NCBI RefSeq assembly: GCF_002211765.1
Contig: NZ_CP022133.1
Span: 1,488,001-1,552,000 of the forward strand
Direction of reading: 5' to 3'
Length of the DNA: 64,000 bases
DNA from: Idiomarina piscisalsi
GTDB taxonomy: Bacteria; Pseudomonadota; Gammaproteobacteria; Enterobacterales; Alteromonadaceae
In this document: one piece after another, positions 25,349-33,975 of the stretch
How the letters are laid out: each line of letters opens with the position of its first letter
Numbering within the stretch: position 1 is the first letter of the stretch
The notes under the pieces: generated by a model
Seen by the model: the letters and a program-made list of their open reading frames with translations, nothing else
What the model was told of the DNA's origin: nothing
Databases searched by the model: none
Position numbers and translations under genes: made by a program

Positions 25349-25375
25349 TACCCAGAGGTATTTAATGAGAGTCTC

Positions 25376-25741
25376 CTAGTTACATTGCTCAGAGTGCAGC
25401 TTATTCAAATACTCTTTCAGCACTACGGCATTGTTGTGTTCAGTATCTTTAGAAGAATACAACAGTGTGACTTTTTCGCTACTAGCCCTGCTGGCCAGCT
25501 CGCGTAAGTCCTCTTTGTGTTCTTTTAATTCAGACAAATACCGATTGCGGAACTCGCCCCACTCAGAGCGGTTACTATGAAACCATTGACGAAGCTCATC
25601 GGACGGCGCTATGTCTTTTATCCATTCATCAAGTTTAGCTGCGTCTTTTGAAATACCGCGAGGCCAGAGCTTATCCACTAAGACTCGGTAACCGTCGTCA
25701 GATGATGCTTCGTCATAGATGCGTTTGAGCTGGATAGTCAT
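25376..25741 (-). CDS. DUF488 family protein (YeaO-like)
   Basis: A 121-residue soluble protein of the DUF488 family. The signatures RIYDEASSDDGYRVLVDKLWPRGISK near the N-terminus (seen in two halves around residues 8-31) and the later KVTLLYSSKDTEHNNAVVLKEYL are clear. Family members are small basic-acidic proteins of unknown biochemical role, often in stress or metal-response neighbourhoods. It lies between the YjdF-like gene and the tiny membrane proteins, all on the minus strand with short gaps. Confidence 0.85.
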   Translation of the reverse strand: MTIQLKRIYDEASSDDGYRVLVDKLWPRGISKDAAKLDEWIKDIAPSDELRQWFHSNRSEWGEFRNRYLSELKEHKEDLRELASRASSEKVTLLYSSKDTEHNNAVVLKEYLNKLHSEQCN

Positions 25742-25748
25742 ATTCTAA

Positions 25749-25991
25749 CTATTCCTTGTTCTTAGTTTTTCTTCGAAACAACTTAAATACTTGCTGATAT
25801 AGCCATGAGACAGCCACTGCAATTGTCACAAACACGCCTAAATCAATTAGGAAGTTCGCGATATCAAAGTTATCGCTGAGTGGGTTGTATTTTGAACCTA
25901 AGCTATACATAAGTGCTTCAGTAAGAATCACAGCGATAATAATAGGTACAATAGTAGACCCAAATGGCCGTCGGGCAGTTGGTTCACCCAT
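25749..25991 (-). CDS. Small membrane protein, 80 aa
   Basis: No family recognised. Two hydrophobic helices (about residues 12-30 and 46-66) are followed by a basic tail FRRKTKNKE, giving a predicted hairpin with both ends in the cytoplasm. It overlaps the gene upstream by eight bases and is seven bases from the DUF488 gene, so the three are probably translated from one message. Confidence 0.65.
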   Translation of the reverse strand: MGEPTARRPFGSTIVPIIIAVILTEALMYSLGSKYNPLSDNFDIANFLIDLGVFVTIAVAVSWLYQQVFKLFRRKTKNKE

Positions 25992-26208
25992 GGCTATGCT
26001 CCCGAATATCCGTTAGCACGTTCTTCACTAAATTTGCACATGCACCAACAATAATTATCGGCATCAGAAAAATAAGCAGGTAATTCATATCTCCGGCAAA
26101 CATCGAAATGATTTGAATAAAAACGACAGGCACTACCGCTAGAAATACAGCAAACCCTGTGTGTTTTTTAATAATTGAGTTGAGCTCTTTCTGGGTTAAG
26201 TTAAACAC
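25984..26208 (-). CDS. Small membrane protein, 74 aa
   Basis: No family recognised. A polar N-terminus with LTQKELNSIIKKH is followed by two hydrophobic segments (about 17-37 and 42-60) and a His-rich tail REHSHG. Likely inner membrane hairpin. The start is an ATG; the 3' end overlaps the next small membrane gene. Confidence 0.6.
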   Translation of the reverse strand: MFNLTQKELNSIIKKHTGFAVFLAVVPVVFIQIISMFAGDMNYLLIFLMPIIIVGACANLVKNVLTDIREHSHG

Positions 26209-26292
26209 GGTATTCCCCTGCCTTTATCACCAACAGATATAAACCTGACGTATTCATAATCTCCACTAAGAACTCTCCGCTTCAAGTGCTTT

Positions 26293-26490
26293 TCATTTTC
26301 GATAAGGCTGAATTAAGAGCCTCCAGACCCAATAGCCAGTTGCAATTGCATAAAGCACATTTTTACCTAAAAACATCCAGTCAAAACCGGTATCAGGCCA
26401 AAAGAACACGATATCAATTACTGCTACAGTAAAAACAAGCAAACAAATACCCGCAAATAGATTCAAGAGAGGCTGTTTTAAAGACGTCAT
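26293..26490 (-). CDS. Small membrane protein, 65 aa
   Basis: No family recognised. Two hydrophobic helices (about 8-30 and 41-58) with an aromatic-rich turn WPDTGFDWMF and a short basic C-terminus. A GGAGG-like site lies before the ATG. It is 12 bases downstream of the TonB-C-like lipoprotein gene and probably shares its transcript. Confidence 0.55.
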   Translation of the reverse strand: MTSLKQPLLNLFAGICLLVFTVAVIDIVFFWPDTGFDWMFLGKNVLYAIATGYWVWRLLIQPYRK

Positions 26491-26502
26491 TACTTCCTCC
26501 TG

Positions 26503-26973
26503 TTACTGAACCATCATTCCACGTGAATAAATAATATCTTCACCCGGGCAAGAGTATTCTGGCTCTATTGTTGAGCAGGACTGGTTAGCTTTATCAAAAC
26601 AGAAATCGAAGCGCGTTTGTGTTTTTACTGGCTCAGAGGTAACGTTTTTGGGCAGCTCACCCCACTTCCAGTTAGTAACAACGTCTTTGGCTGCAGTAGA
26701 GAAGTGTTTGTTCGTCGACTTAACAACCACGATGTCTCTGATATTATTCTCAGGCGTTATTACGTATTCAACAGTAGCGCAACCTTCTAGCGAATTAATA
26801 ACGGCTTGCTGAGGATATCTTGCCGGGAACCGTTCTAATTGCGCCCACTTAGATTTGCCAAGTTCATTATCCACAACCGGTAAGTTGGGATACTCAATGT
26901 TAGAGCTAGTGGTTGCACAGCCACTAATTACTAAAATGCTGAATAAAGAAACAACGCTAAAGTGTTTAGTCAT
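26503..26973 (-). CDS. Lipoprotein with TonB C-terminal-like domain
   Basis: A 156-residue predicted lipoprotein: signal ending ILVISGC with the lipidated Cys at about 19, no Asp at the next positions, so outer-membrane sorting is possible. Residues 45-125 resemble a TonB C-terminal domain: ARYPQQAVINSLEGCATVEYVI, then VVKSTNKHFSTAAKDVVTNWKW. There is no TM anchor or Pro-rich spacer, so it cannot act as a classic TonB. The tail has several extra cysteines (FCFDKANQSC and YSCPGED) that could form disulfides. Role unknown. Confidence 0.7.
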   Translation of the reverse strand: MTKHFSVVSLFSILVISGCATTSSNIEYPNLPVVDNELGKSKWAQLERFPARYPQQAVINSLEGCATVEYVITPENNIRDIVVVKSTNKHFSTAAKDVVTNWKWGELPKNVTSEPVKTQTRFDFCFDKANQSCSTIEPEYSCPGEDIIYSRGMMVQ

Positions 26974-27002
26974 ACCACTTCCTATGTGCTGTATAAAGTA
27001 GT

Positions 27003-27033
27003 CTCGCTCAGCACAAATAAAGCGCTAAGCGAG
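27003..27033. repeat. Inverted repeat between DUF5610 and lipoprotein genes
   Basis: Arms CTCGCTCAGC and GCTAAGCGAG, ten bases with one mismatch, around an 11-base AT-rich loop. It may be a terminator of the DUF5610 transcript or a regulator site; no T run follows on the minus strand. Confidence 0.35.
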
Positions 27034-27094
27034 TCGTTATAAAAACGTTAACTACGATAATTTCTTTGACTCAGAAAAGCAAACAGGTGGCTAC

Positions 27095-27700
27095 CTATCT
27101 TTGGTCGTCAGTTTCCCCATCAGAATCCCCCTGTTTCTTGGCTTCTTCAAGTACCAGCTCGCGGAAACTTTCAAGGCCTTGCTCTATTAGCTTATAGGTT
27201 TCATCAGCATCGCTTTCCACTTTGCCTTCGTAGACTTGTAAGCCTTGCAAAATAGTAACCGCGTCTTTAAAGCCTTTGTCGATGCCGCCTTTTATGAGCT
27301 CCAGAAAGTTATTCAGCGTTTCCTCTGTAGAGTCGCCTTCATTTAACTCTTTATAACGGCTGTAAAAGTTGGTGGCAAAGGAAACAATGCGATCAGCCGT
27401 GGCTTTAGGGGATGTATCGACGCCGGATTCGTAAATTTTCTTAGCTGCGTTCTTGCCCATGACAGGCTCAAGCTCGGCATTAATACCTTCGAGGGCGGTC
27501 TTGTACAGTAAGCTTAATGAATCATTATTACTATTTAATGAGACCTTTTCATGCGCCGCTAATATCGCAGCGTTATAGGCTTTTTTCGATTCTGCTTTTG
27601 CGTCTTTAACATCGCGGTTATCGGCGTTAGCTTCTGCTCTTACGCTATTAGGATTAGGCTTGCCAGAGCCTGTTACGGAGTTGGTTGGATTAATAGGCAT
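27095..27700 (-). CDS. DUF5610 domain protein
   Basis: A 201-residue soluble protein resembling the DUF5610 family. An Asn/Pro/Ser-rich N-terminus is followed by a helical domain with ESKKAYNAAILAAHEKVSL near residues 37-55, SLLYKTALEGINAEL, and DTSPKATADRIVSFATNFYSRY near residues 95-116. The C-terminus is very acidic. No signal peptide, no membrane segment, no catalytic motif visible. Family function is not known to me. It is alone between mazG and the lipoprotein gene. Confidence 0.7.
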   Translation of the reverse strand: MPINPTNSVTGSGKPNPNSVRAEANADNRDVKDAKAESKKAYNAAILAAHEKVSLNSNNDSLSLLYKTALEGINAELEPVMGKNAAKKIYESGVDTSPKATADRIVSFATNFYSRYKELNEGDSTEETLNNFLELIKGGIDKGFKDAVTILQGLQVYEGKVESDADETYKLIEQGLESFRELVLEEAKKQGDSDGETDDQR

Positions 27701-27780
27701 GATGGTGTTCCTGCAAAACCGGCTATCACTGACTTTCAGTATAGTCCGTAACCGTATTATCGGCAGGTTTTGATTAAAAT

Positions 27781-28566
27781 TTACACCTTCTTAGCTTGTA
27801 GCCACAGGGCTTCTAGCTCATCCAAGTTGCAGTCAGACGGGCGTTTGTCCTGCTCGCTGAGGCGTTGCTCTATATTTTGGAAGCGGCTTTTGAACTTTTC
27901 GTTGGCGCGTTGTAATGCGGCTTCAGGGTTCACTTGTTTGTGGCGTGCGAGGTTTACGACAGCGAACAGCAAGTCACCAATTTCTTCTTCAATATGCGCT
28001 TGCTCTGTCGCGTCTTTTACTTCCTGTATTTCTTCTTCGATTTTGTCGTATACCGGTTCAGCTTCTGGCCAGTCGAAACCGACGGAGGCCGCACGCTTTT
28101 GTAGTTTCGCGGCTTTTAAAATGCTCGGTAATTGACTGGGTATGTCTTCAAATACGGAGCCACGAGCGTTTTTCTCAGTACGCTCCTGTTGCTTTATTTG
28201 TTCCCATTGGGCTTTAATTTCAGCGTCAGACAGGTTGCGTTCAGCATCACTCCCAAATACATGAGGGTGGCGGCTAATCAACTTATTGGCGGTATGCGCT
28301 GCAATGTCGTCAAACACAAAGTCGCCCTGCTCTTTCGCGAGCTGTGCATAAAACACCACCTGGAACAGCAAGTCACCCAGCTCGTCTTTAATCGCAGCCA
28401 TGTCACCCGACTGAATCGCGTCAACCACTTCGTAAGTTTCTTCTATAGTGTAAGGCAGCAGTGACTCAAAGCTTTGCTTTAAGTCCCAGGGGCAACCGCC
28501 CTCGGGGTCGCGCAACCGACGCATGACTTCTGTTAATTCGGCGACACCGTTAAATTCACTCGTCAT
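27781..28566 (-). CDS. mazG: Nucleoside triphosphate pyrophosphohydrolase MazG
   Basis: Hydrolyses (d)NTPs to monophosphates and pyrophosphate; in E. coli it tempers (p)ppGpp after starvation. 261 residues with two MazG repeats: the first with EETYEVVDAI and KDELGDLLFQVVFYA near residues 38-74, the second with EEIQEVKDA and EEEIGDLLFAVVNLAR near residues 178-210. CPWDLKQSFESL near residue 25 is the family's N-terminal signature. It follows relA after 17 bases, the same relA-mazG order as E. coli. Confidence 0.96.
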   Translation of the reverse strand: MTSEFNGVAELTEVMRRLRDPEGGCPWDLKQSFESLLPYTIEETYEVVDAIQSGDMAAIKDELGDLLFQVVFYAQLAKEQGDFVFDDIAAHTANKLISRHPHVFGSDAERNLSDAEIKAQWEQIKQQERTEKNARGSVFEDIPSQLPSILKAAKLQKRAASVGFDWPEAEPVYDKIEEEIQEVKDATEQAHIEEEIGDLLFAVVNLARHKQVNPEAALQRANEKFKSRFQNIEQRLSEQDKRPSDCNLDELEALWLQAKKV

Positions 28567-28583
28567 TAAAAAACCTTTAGGGC

Positions 28584-30761
28584 TTACACCCGTTGTACCT
28601 GTTCAACACCATTAATTTGCCGTAAGCGCTGACTAATACGCTGCAGGCTCTCGTTATCTTTTACAGCCAAAGCCAATACTACTGTGGCGGTTTGAGACTG
28701 GCTGTCAGCATCGCTGTCCATTTGCATAACAGCAGCTTTTTCGTTTGCCAACACGCTGGTAATGTCGTGCAGCAGCCCGCTGCGGTCTAACGCTGAAATG
28801 CGGAGCTCCGCTCGATAATCCTGATGCGTCTGACGGGGCCAACTAACTTCAATGCCCCGCTCCGGATGCTGATTCAGCAAGTGCGCTAACTGCTCACAGT
28901 CACGTCTGTGTACCGACACGCCGCGCCCCTGCGTAATAAACCCCCGTATTGGCTCGCCCGGTAATGGCTCGCAACACTTCGCAAATTGCATCATGAGGTT
29001 ACCAATACCTTCAATAACCACTTCAGACGTGCTGCCGACCTTACGCTTGGTGACTTTAGTGCGCTTCTTAATTTGCTCGACTTTTTCAGCTTCGGTTGTT
29101 TCCGGCTTGAGCTGGTTAACAACCTGATGCAAGCGCACATCACCGGCTCCAATGGCAGCCAATAAGTCGTCTAGGTTACTGACATTAAAGCGTGCTAAAA
29201 CGTCTGTGGCTTTATGCAGCGGAATGCCGTACTTCTGTAGCTCGTTTTCCAGCAGCTCTTTGCCCGCGTGTAGGTTTTTATCCCGGTCTTCTTTTTTAAA
29301 GTAGGTATGAACCTTGGCTCTTGCCCGCGAGGAATGTAAATACCCCAGCTGCGGGTTTAGCCAGTCGCGGCGTGGTTGTGCGTTTTTCTGAGTCAGAATT
29401 TCAACACGATCGCCGTTTTGTAACTGATAAGTAAAAGGCACAATGCGCCCATCAATTTTGGCGCCAATGCACTTATGTCCAACCTGGCTGTGAATGTAAT
29501 ACGCAAAGTCGAGCGGCGTTGAGCCCATAGGTAAGTCCATAACCTCACCTTTCGGCGTAAACACATACACCCGGTCTTCAAAGACTTGCGAGCGAATTTC
29601 GTCAACCAAGCCTTCGCTACCGGCCATGTCTTCATGCCACGCCAGCAGCTTACGTAGCCAGGCAATTTTATCCTCAAAACCGTGACGTTTGCCGGTTGCC
29701 GGACCTTCCTTGTACATCCAGTGTGCGGCGACCCCCAATTCAGCATCGTCATGCATCTCATGCGAGCGAATTTGAATTTCGACACTTTTGTCTTCGGGCC
29801 CGACCACTACCGTATGAATTGACTGATAGCCATTCGGCTTGGGTGTGGCTATATAGTCGTCGAACTCAGACGCAATATGTCGCCAGCGCGAATGCACAAC
29901 GCCCAGCGCGGCATAGCAATCTTTTAAGTTGTGCGTGAGTATACGGACCGCACGTATGTCAAATAGCTGTTCAAATTGCAGATGTTTTTTCTGCATTTTG
30001 CGCCAAATCGAATAAATGTGCTTAGGCCGACCATAAACTTCGGCCTGTATTTGTTGCTCATCCAGCGCGTTTTGCAGGTCAGCAACAAAGTTTTCTATGT
30101 ATTGCTCTCGGTCTGTACGACGCTCATGTAAGCGTTTGGCTATGGTTTTGTAGGTGTTCGGGTGCAAATACCGAAAGGCTATGTCTTCCAGCTCCCATTT
30201 AAGCTGACCTATGCCCAAACGATTGGCTAAAGGGGCGTATATTTCTGAACATTCTTTGGCAGCTAAGACTCGTGTCTCTTCGTCGGCGTTTTTCACTTCG
30301 CGCAGGTAGCAAATACGTTCTGCAAGCTTAATGAGCACCGCTCGCACGTCTTCCACCATAGACAGCAACATACGTCGTACATTGTCTATTTGTGTGCCGT
30401 CTGGCTGACCATGCTGAAAATGCTGTAAGTCACCAATGCTTTGCATTTGCTGTACGTTACGCAACAGCACAATGAGCGTTTTCGATTGTTTGCCGGTGAG
30501 CTTATCGAGGTCGAGCTTACCGGATTCCAGCAATGGTACGTACAGCGCTGCCAGCAGCGATTCCGCGTCAAGCTTAAGCGGCGCCAGAATCTCGACCATT
30601 TCCTGACCTTTTAGCAGTGCGGCTTCTTCTTTTGGAAATTGTTGTTTTAACTGCTCTAAGGTACTTTCCAGTGGCTCAGGATCACTCACAGCGCTCAGCC
30701 AATGCTGATCACTGTCTTTGTACTTGGGATCATCCACGTGGGTACTGCGTACATGGACCAT
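28584..30761 (-). CDS. relA: GTP pyrophosphokinase RelA
   Basis: Ribosome-bound (p)ppGpp synthetase of the stringent response. 725 residues. The N-terminal hydrolase domain is degenerate: the His-Asp pair of SpoT-type enzymes is absent, so synthesis only is expected. The synthetase domain has FDDYIATPKPNGYQSIHTVV near residues 298-317; TGS follows (VYVFTPKGEVMDLP), then a helical/zinc-finger part with CCEPLPGEPI, and a C-terminal ACT domain. Just downstream of rlmD, with three bases between. Confidence 0.97.
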   Translation of the reverse strand: MVHVRSTHVDDPKYKDSDQHWLSAVSDPEPLESTLEQLKQQFPKEEAALLKGQEMVEILAPLKLDAESLLAALYVPLLESGKLDLDKLTGKQSKTLIVLLRNVQQMQSIGDLQHFQHGQPDGTQIDNVRRMLLSMVEDVRAVLIKLAERICYLREVKNADEETRVLAAKECSEIYAPLANRLGIGQLKWELEDIAFRYLHPNTYKTIAKRLHERRTDREQYIENFVADLQNALDEQQIQAEVYGRPKHIYSIWRKMQKKHLQFEQLFDIRAVRILTHNLKDCYAALGVVHSRWRHIASEFDDYIATPKPNGYQSIHTVVVGPEDKSVEIQIRSHEMHDDAELGVAAHWMYKEGPATGKRHGFEDKIAWLRKLLAWHEDMAGSEGLVDEIRSQVFEDRVYVFTPKGEVMDLPMGSTPLDFAYYIHSQVGHKCIGAKIDGRIVPFTYQLQNGDRVEILTQKNAQPRRDWLNPQLGYLHSSRARAKVHTYFKKEDRDKNLHAGKELLENELQKYGIPLHKATDVLARFNVSNLDDLLAAIGAGDVRLHQVVNQLKPETTEAEKVEQIKKRTKVTKRKVGSTSEVVIEGIGNLMMQFAKCCEPLPGEPIRGFITQGRGVSVHRRDCEQLAHLLNQHPERGIEVSWPRQTHQDYRAELRISALDRSGLLHDITSVLANEKAAVMQMDSDADSQSQTATVVLALAVKDNESLQRISQRLRQINGVEQVQRV

Positions 30762-30764
30762 GAC

Positions 30765-32138
30765 TTACGACGCTCGCTCCAGACAAACCATGGTTTCAAT
30801 GTGATGCGTTTGCGGGAACATGTCAACTGTGCAGAGCTTGCTAATACGGTAGTCGGAGGTCTTTTTGTTGCTTTTTAGACCAACAATAGCGGCAACGTCT
30901 CGCGCGAGTGTGTCCGGCGCGCAGGAAACGTAAACAATACGCTCTGGCCGTTGTTCTGGCTTCAACTTTTTCAGCAATTTCATAACGCCTTCTGCGCCGG
31001 GTCTTGCCGGATCTAAACACCATAAGTCTGCCGGTTCGGCTAAGTCAGGCGACGTAATATCATTAAGATCTGCCGCTAAAGCATCTAAATTAGTAAGCTC
31101 GTTAACTTCGGCGTTACTGCGCGTTTGCTCCGCCATGCGATACACACCTTCCACAGCCAGCACTGACTGAGCGCGGCGCGCTAGAGGAACGCTGAAATTA
31201 CCAATACCCGCAAAAAAGTCGTACACACGTTGTGTTTTTTCCGGCGCAAGCCAGTCTATCGCCTGCTGAACCATACGTTCATTAATACCACCATTAACCT
31301 GTAAAAAATCTCCGGGTTGAAAGTAAAGCTTGTCGCCGTCTATGGAAGTATCAAAAGGTAAACTTGCATTGTTCAGAGGCGTTAATTCGCTGTCGCTTTG
31401 CAGCCATATATCGATATTCTGCTCTGCCTGCCAGTTCTCAAGTGACTGTATAGCCTCTTTTGTCAGGTCGTCCGTTATACGTAACAAAATGACCAGCTTA
31501 TTCGTTTGAATCGCTTCTAAATGCCCCAGCTTCGTTGCAATACTTGAGGTGTTTAGCACTGGATACAACCTATTCACTACTTGCAATAAACTTTCTTCAG
31601 CCACTAAGCAGTCTTCAACCGCAACAATCTGGTGGCTTTGCGCTTCCCGAAAACCAATAAGTAGTTTTTGTTCTTTACCGAGCCAGCGGATGGCCAGGCG
31701 GACACGCCGACGATATCGAGTCGGCTCACTCACTAATGGTGCTTGCCAGGGAAGGGGTTCAGTCGTAGCGTCAAACACACCGAACTTCTGAAACAACTCT
31801 TCCACCACTTGCTGTTTGTGGCTCTGTTGGTAGCTTTCATCGACATGCTGAAAGTCACAACCACCGCATTGCTCATAATATTTGCAGGGCGCATCACGAC
31901 GGTCTGTGCTTGGCTCCAGAATGCGTTCAAGCGTACCACTGTGTTTGCCGGTGGTTTTGTACTGAATGACCTCGCCGGGTAAAGCGCCCATAATAAAACG
32001 GGTTTGTGGTTTTCTGCCCGCTTCTTTCCCAGAGCCGCGAACCACCGCTCGCGCCTGATGATCAAGCCCAGAGACTTGAGCCTTAAGAGTTTTACTAACG
32101 GCTTTGCCACGCTTTTGCGGCTTAAAAAATTGCGCCAT
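30765..32138 (-). CDS. rlmD: 23S rRNA (uracil(1939)-C5)-methyltransferase RlmD
   Basis: Methylates U1939 of 23S rRNA with SAM. 457 residues, slightly longer than E. coli. An N-terminal TRAM domain (about 15-75) is followed by the iron-sulfur cysteines 85, 91 and 94 (CKYYEQCGGC) and a fourth in VEDCLVAEE near 173. The SAM loop is YDFFAGIGNFSVPLA and the catalytic Cys is in YVSCAPDTLARD near residue 410. The rlmD-relA-mazG order is conserved. Confidence 0.95.
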   Translation of the reverse strand: MAQFFKPQKRGKAVSKTLKAQVSGLDHQARAVVRGSGKEAGRKPQTRFIMGALPGEVIQYKTTGKHSGTLERILEPSTDRRDAPCKYYEQCGGCDFQHVDESYQQSHKQQVVEELFQKFGVFDATTEPLPWQAPLVSEPTRYRRRVRLAIRWLGKEQKLLIGFREAQSHQIVAVEDCLVAEESLLQVVNRLYPVLNTSSIATKLGHLEAIQTNKLVILLRITDDLTKEAIQSLENWQAEQNIDIWLQSDSELTPLNNASLPFDTSIDGDKLYFQPGDFLQVNGGINERMVQQAIDWLAPEKTQRVYDFFAGIGNFSVPLARRAQSVLAVEGVYRMAEQTRSNAEVNELTNLDALAADLNDITSPDLAEPADLWCLDPARPGAEGVMKLLKKLKPEQRPERIVYVSCAPDTLARDVAAIVGLKSNKKTSDYRISKLCTVDMFPQTHHIETMVCLERAS

Positions 32139-32159
32139 TTCGGTTGTGTTTAACCTATT

Positions 32160-32540
32160 TTATTCAGACTCTAAAATAACCGTTGCCACGGCGTAATGTT
32201 TTTCATCACTGATGGACAAATGGCTGGCAACAACCCCCATTTCTTTAATCCACTCGGCAGCGGTATCGGTAAAGTGCCAGCTGGGCTTTCCATAGTCGTC
32301 ATGGACAACCTGCATATGCTGAAAAGACAGTCCTGCAGAAATACCGCGCCCAAAGGCTTTAGCACAAGCCTCTTTAGCGGCAAATCGTTTGGCCAAATAC
32401 GCAGCCTCGTCAACCGATGCACTCATTTCTTCCTGCTCTTTGGGCGTCAGTACGCGCTTAGTTAAACTGTCGCCACGCGCTAACGACTTCTCGATACGGG
32501 ACACTTCAATAATGTCCGTACCCAGTCCTACTATTGCCAT
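32160..32540 (-). CDS. acpS: Holo-[acyl-carrier-protein] synthase
   Basis: Transfers 4'-phosphopantetheine from CoA to acyl carrier protein. 126 residues as in E. coli. The magnesium ligands are visible as the Asp in GLGTDIIEVSRIEKS near residue 9 and the Glu in RFAAKEACAKAFG near residue 58. The start ATG shares a base with the pdxJ stop (TAATG), as in the E. coli pdxJ-acpS pair. Confidence 0.96.
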   Translation of the reverse strand: MAIVGLGTDIIEVSRIEKSLARGDSLTKRVLTPKEQEEMSASVDEAAYLAKRFAAKEACAKAFGRGISAGLSFQHMQVVHDDYGKPSWHFTDTAAEWIKEMGVVASHLSISDEKHYAVATVILESE

Positions 32541-33268
32541 TATCTTGCCTTATCAAGTATTTCCCGCATATCGCGGACAGCTTTATCCAGACCATCTAAA
32601 ACTGCGCGGGCAATAATAGAGTGACCAATATTCAGTTCGACCATTTGCGGAATTTGGGCGACGTCGAATGTGTTGTGGTAGTGAAGGCCATGACCCGCAT
32701 TAACCTGCAAACCAATAGAGTCCGCATATTCTGCCGCTTCCTTCAAGCGGGCCAATTCTTTCTTCTGCTCTTCTTCCGTATCGGCTTCAGCGTATTGGCC
32801 TGTATGCAATTCAATTATAGGAGCCCCGGCTTCTTTTGCCGCATCAATTTGCGTGCGATCAGCATCAATAAACAAAGACACCTGAATGCCTGCATCCGCT
32901 AAACGCTTGGTCGCATTAGCGATATTTTCGACTTGACCAGCAACATCTAAACCACCTTCTGTCGTCAGCTCTTCGCGCTTCTCAGGTACTAAGCAGCTAT
33001 ATGTTGGTTGAGTTTTTATGGCTATTTCCAGCATCTCATCGGTCACGGCCATTTCTAAATTCATGGGGACATTTAACGTTTGCTTAAGCATCGCCACATC
33101 GCGATCCGTAATGTGACGGCGATCTTCACGCAAATGAATAGTAATACCGTCAGCGCCGGCTCGCTCAGCTATACTGGCCGCCGCAACCGGGTCTGGATAG
33201 AGTACACCGCGTGCATTGCGTAACGTCGCAACGTGATCGATATTTACCCCTAAGCGTAGTGCTCTCAT
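32540..33268 (-). CDS. pdxJ: Pyridoxine 5'-phosphate synthase PdxJ
   Basis: Condenses 1-deoxyxylulose 5-phosphate with 3-amino-2-oxopropyl phosphate to pyridoxine 5'-phosphate. 242 residues of TIM-barrel type. Family motifs: [16 protein letters not shown] at the start, [12 protein letters not shown] near residues 42-53, [17 protein letters not shown] and [11 protein letters not shown] near residues 208-218. Preceded by recO with two bases between; the thiamin operon in this window draws on the same deoxyxylulose phosphate. Confidence 0.97.
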   Translation of the reverse strand: MRALRLGVNIDHVATLRNARGVLYPDPVAAASIAERAGADGITIHLREDRRHITDRDVAMLKQTLNVPMNLEMAVTDEMLEIAIKTQPTYSCLVPEKREELTTEGGLDVAGQVENIANATKRLADAGIQVSLFIDADRTQIDAAKEAGAPIIELHTGQYAEADTEEEQKKELARLKEAAEYADSIGLQVNAGHGLHYHNTFDVAQIPQMVELNIGHSIIARAVLDGLDKAVRDMREILDKAR

Positions 33269-33270
33269 GA

Positions 33271-33972
33271 TTACTTCCTTCTTTGCTGAAACAGTTCGCG
33301 GCTGCGCAGTGGCTTATCGCCCAGATACACGTGAAGTGCTTCGCGCATTATCCACTTTAACTGTTTTAAGCGGTGTTCGTCATTAATATCCCAATTAGCG
33401 ATACGTTCAATATCGCTGACAGCATAGGCTTTGTCACCTTTGTATCGAGGCGCCGACACTAATCCATGATCAGGCACGAAATAACAGTACTCAAGCTCTT
33501 TTAACGGTTGGCCGGTATCTGCGTCGTGATGCCAGTCAAACGCTGCGCCCAAATGTTCAAGTAGCTGCCACTCAAAACGTCGCAGCGCTGGCTCGACATA
33601 GCTTGACTCAGCCAATGCTGCAATTGCAGACCAGTAGTGTTGAAACAACTCTTGAGCTTCGGCTTCGTTCGGCAGAAGACGCTGTAATAACTCGTTTAAA
33701 TAGAAACCACTATAGAGCGCGTTACCATTGAGTCTTGTATTAACTAATTGAGTGTCTTGTTCAAGTAACGTTAGTGTTTTTAAGTCGCTACGGCCTTTAT
33801 ATTCAATTTTTAAGGGAACAAAAGGCTGAGCCAAGCCTCGCCAGGGGCTTTTAGGGCGCTTTGCCCCTTTAGCAATAAGACGGACGCGCCCGTTTTGTTC
33901 TGTGAACACGTCCAGCAGCAGACTGGTTTCCTGAGAGTCCCAGCGATGCAACACTAAGGCTCGCTGAATCAC
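33271..33972 (-). CDS. recO: DNA repair protein RecO
   Basis: Loads RecA onto SSB-coated gaps with RecR. 233 residues starting at GTG. The N-terminal OB fold ([39 protein letters not shown], read in pieces) spans about residues 4-80, followed by a helical domain. Four cysteines of zinc-binding RecO proteins are absent, as in E. coli RecO. It sits three bases after era. Confidence 0.93.
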   Translation of the reverse strand: MIQRALVLHRWDSQETSLLLDVFTEQNGRVRLIAKGAKRPKSPWRGLAQPFVPLKIEYKGRSDLKTLTLLEQDTQLVNTRLNGNALYSGFYLNELLQRLLPNEAEAQELFQHYWSAIAALAESSYVEPALRRFEWQLLEHLGAAFDWHHDADTGQPLKELEYCYFVPDHGLVSAPRYKGDKAYAVSDIERIANWDINDEHRLKQLKWIMREALHVYLGDKPLRSRELFQQRRK

Positions 33973-33975
33973 GCC

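Noticed and set aside
25200..25366. A yjdF-type RNA element near the YjdF-like gene
   Set aside because: That riboswitch is known from Firmicutes and no comparable structured leader fits in the 27-base gap upstream.
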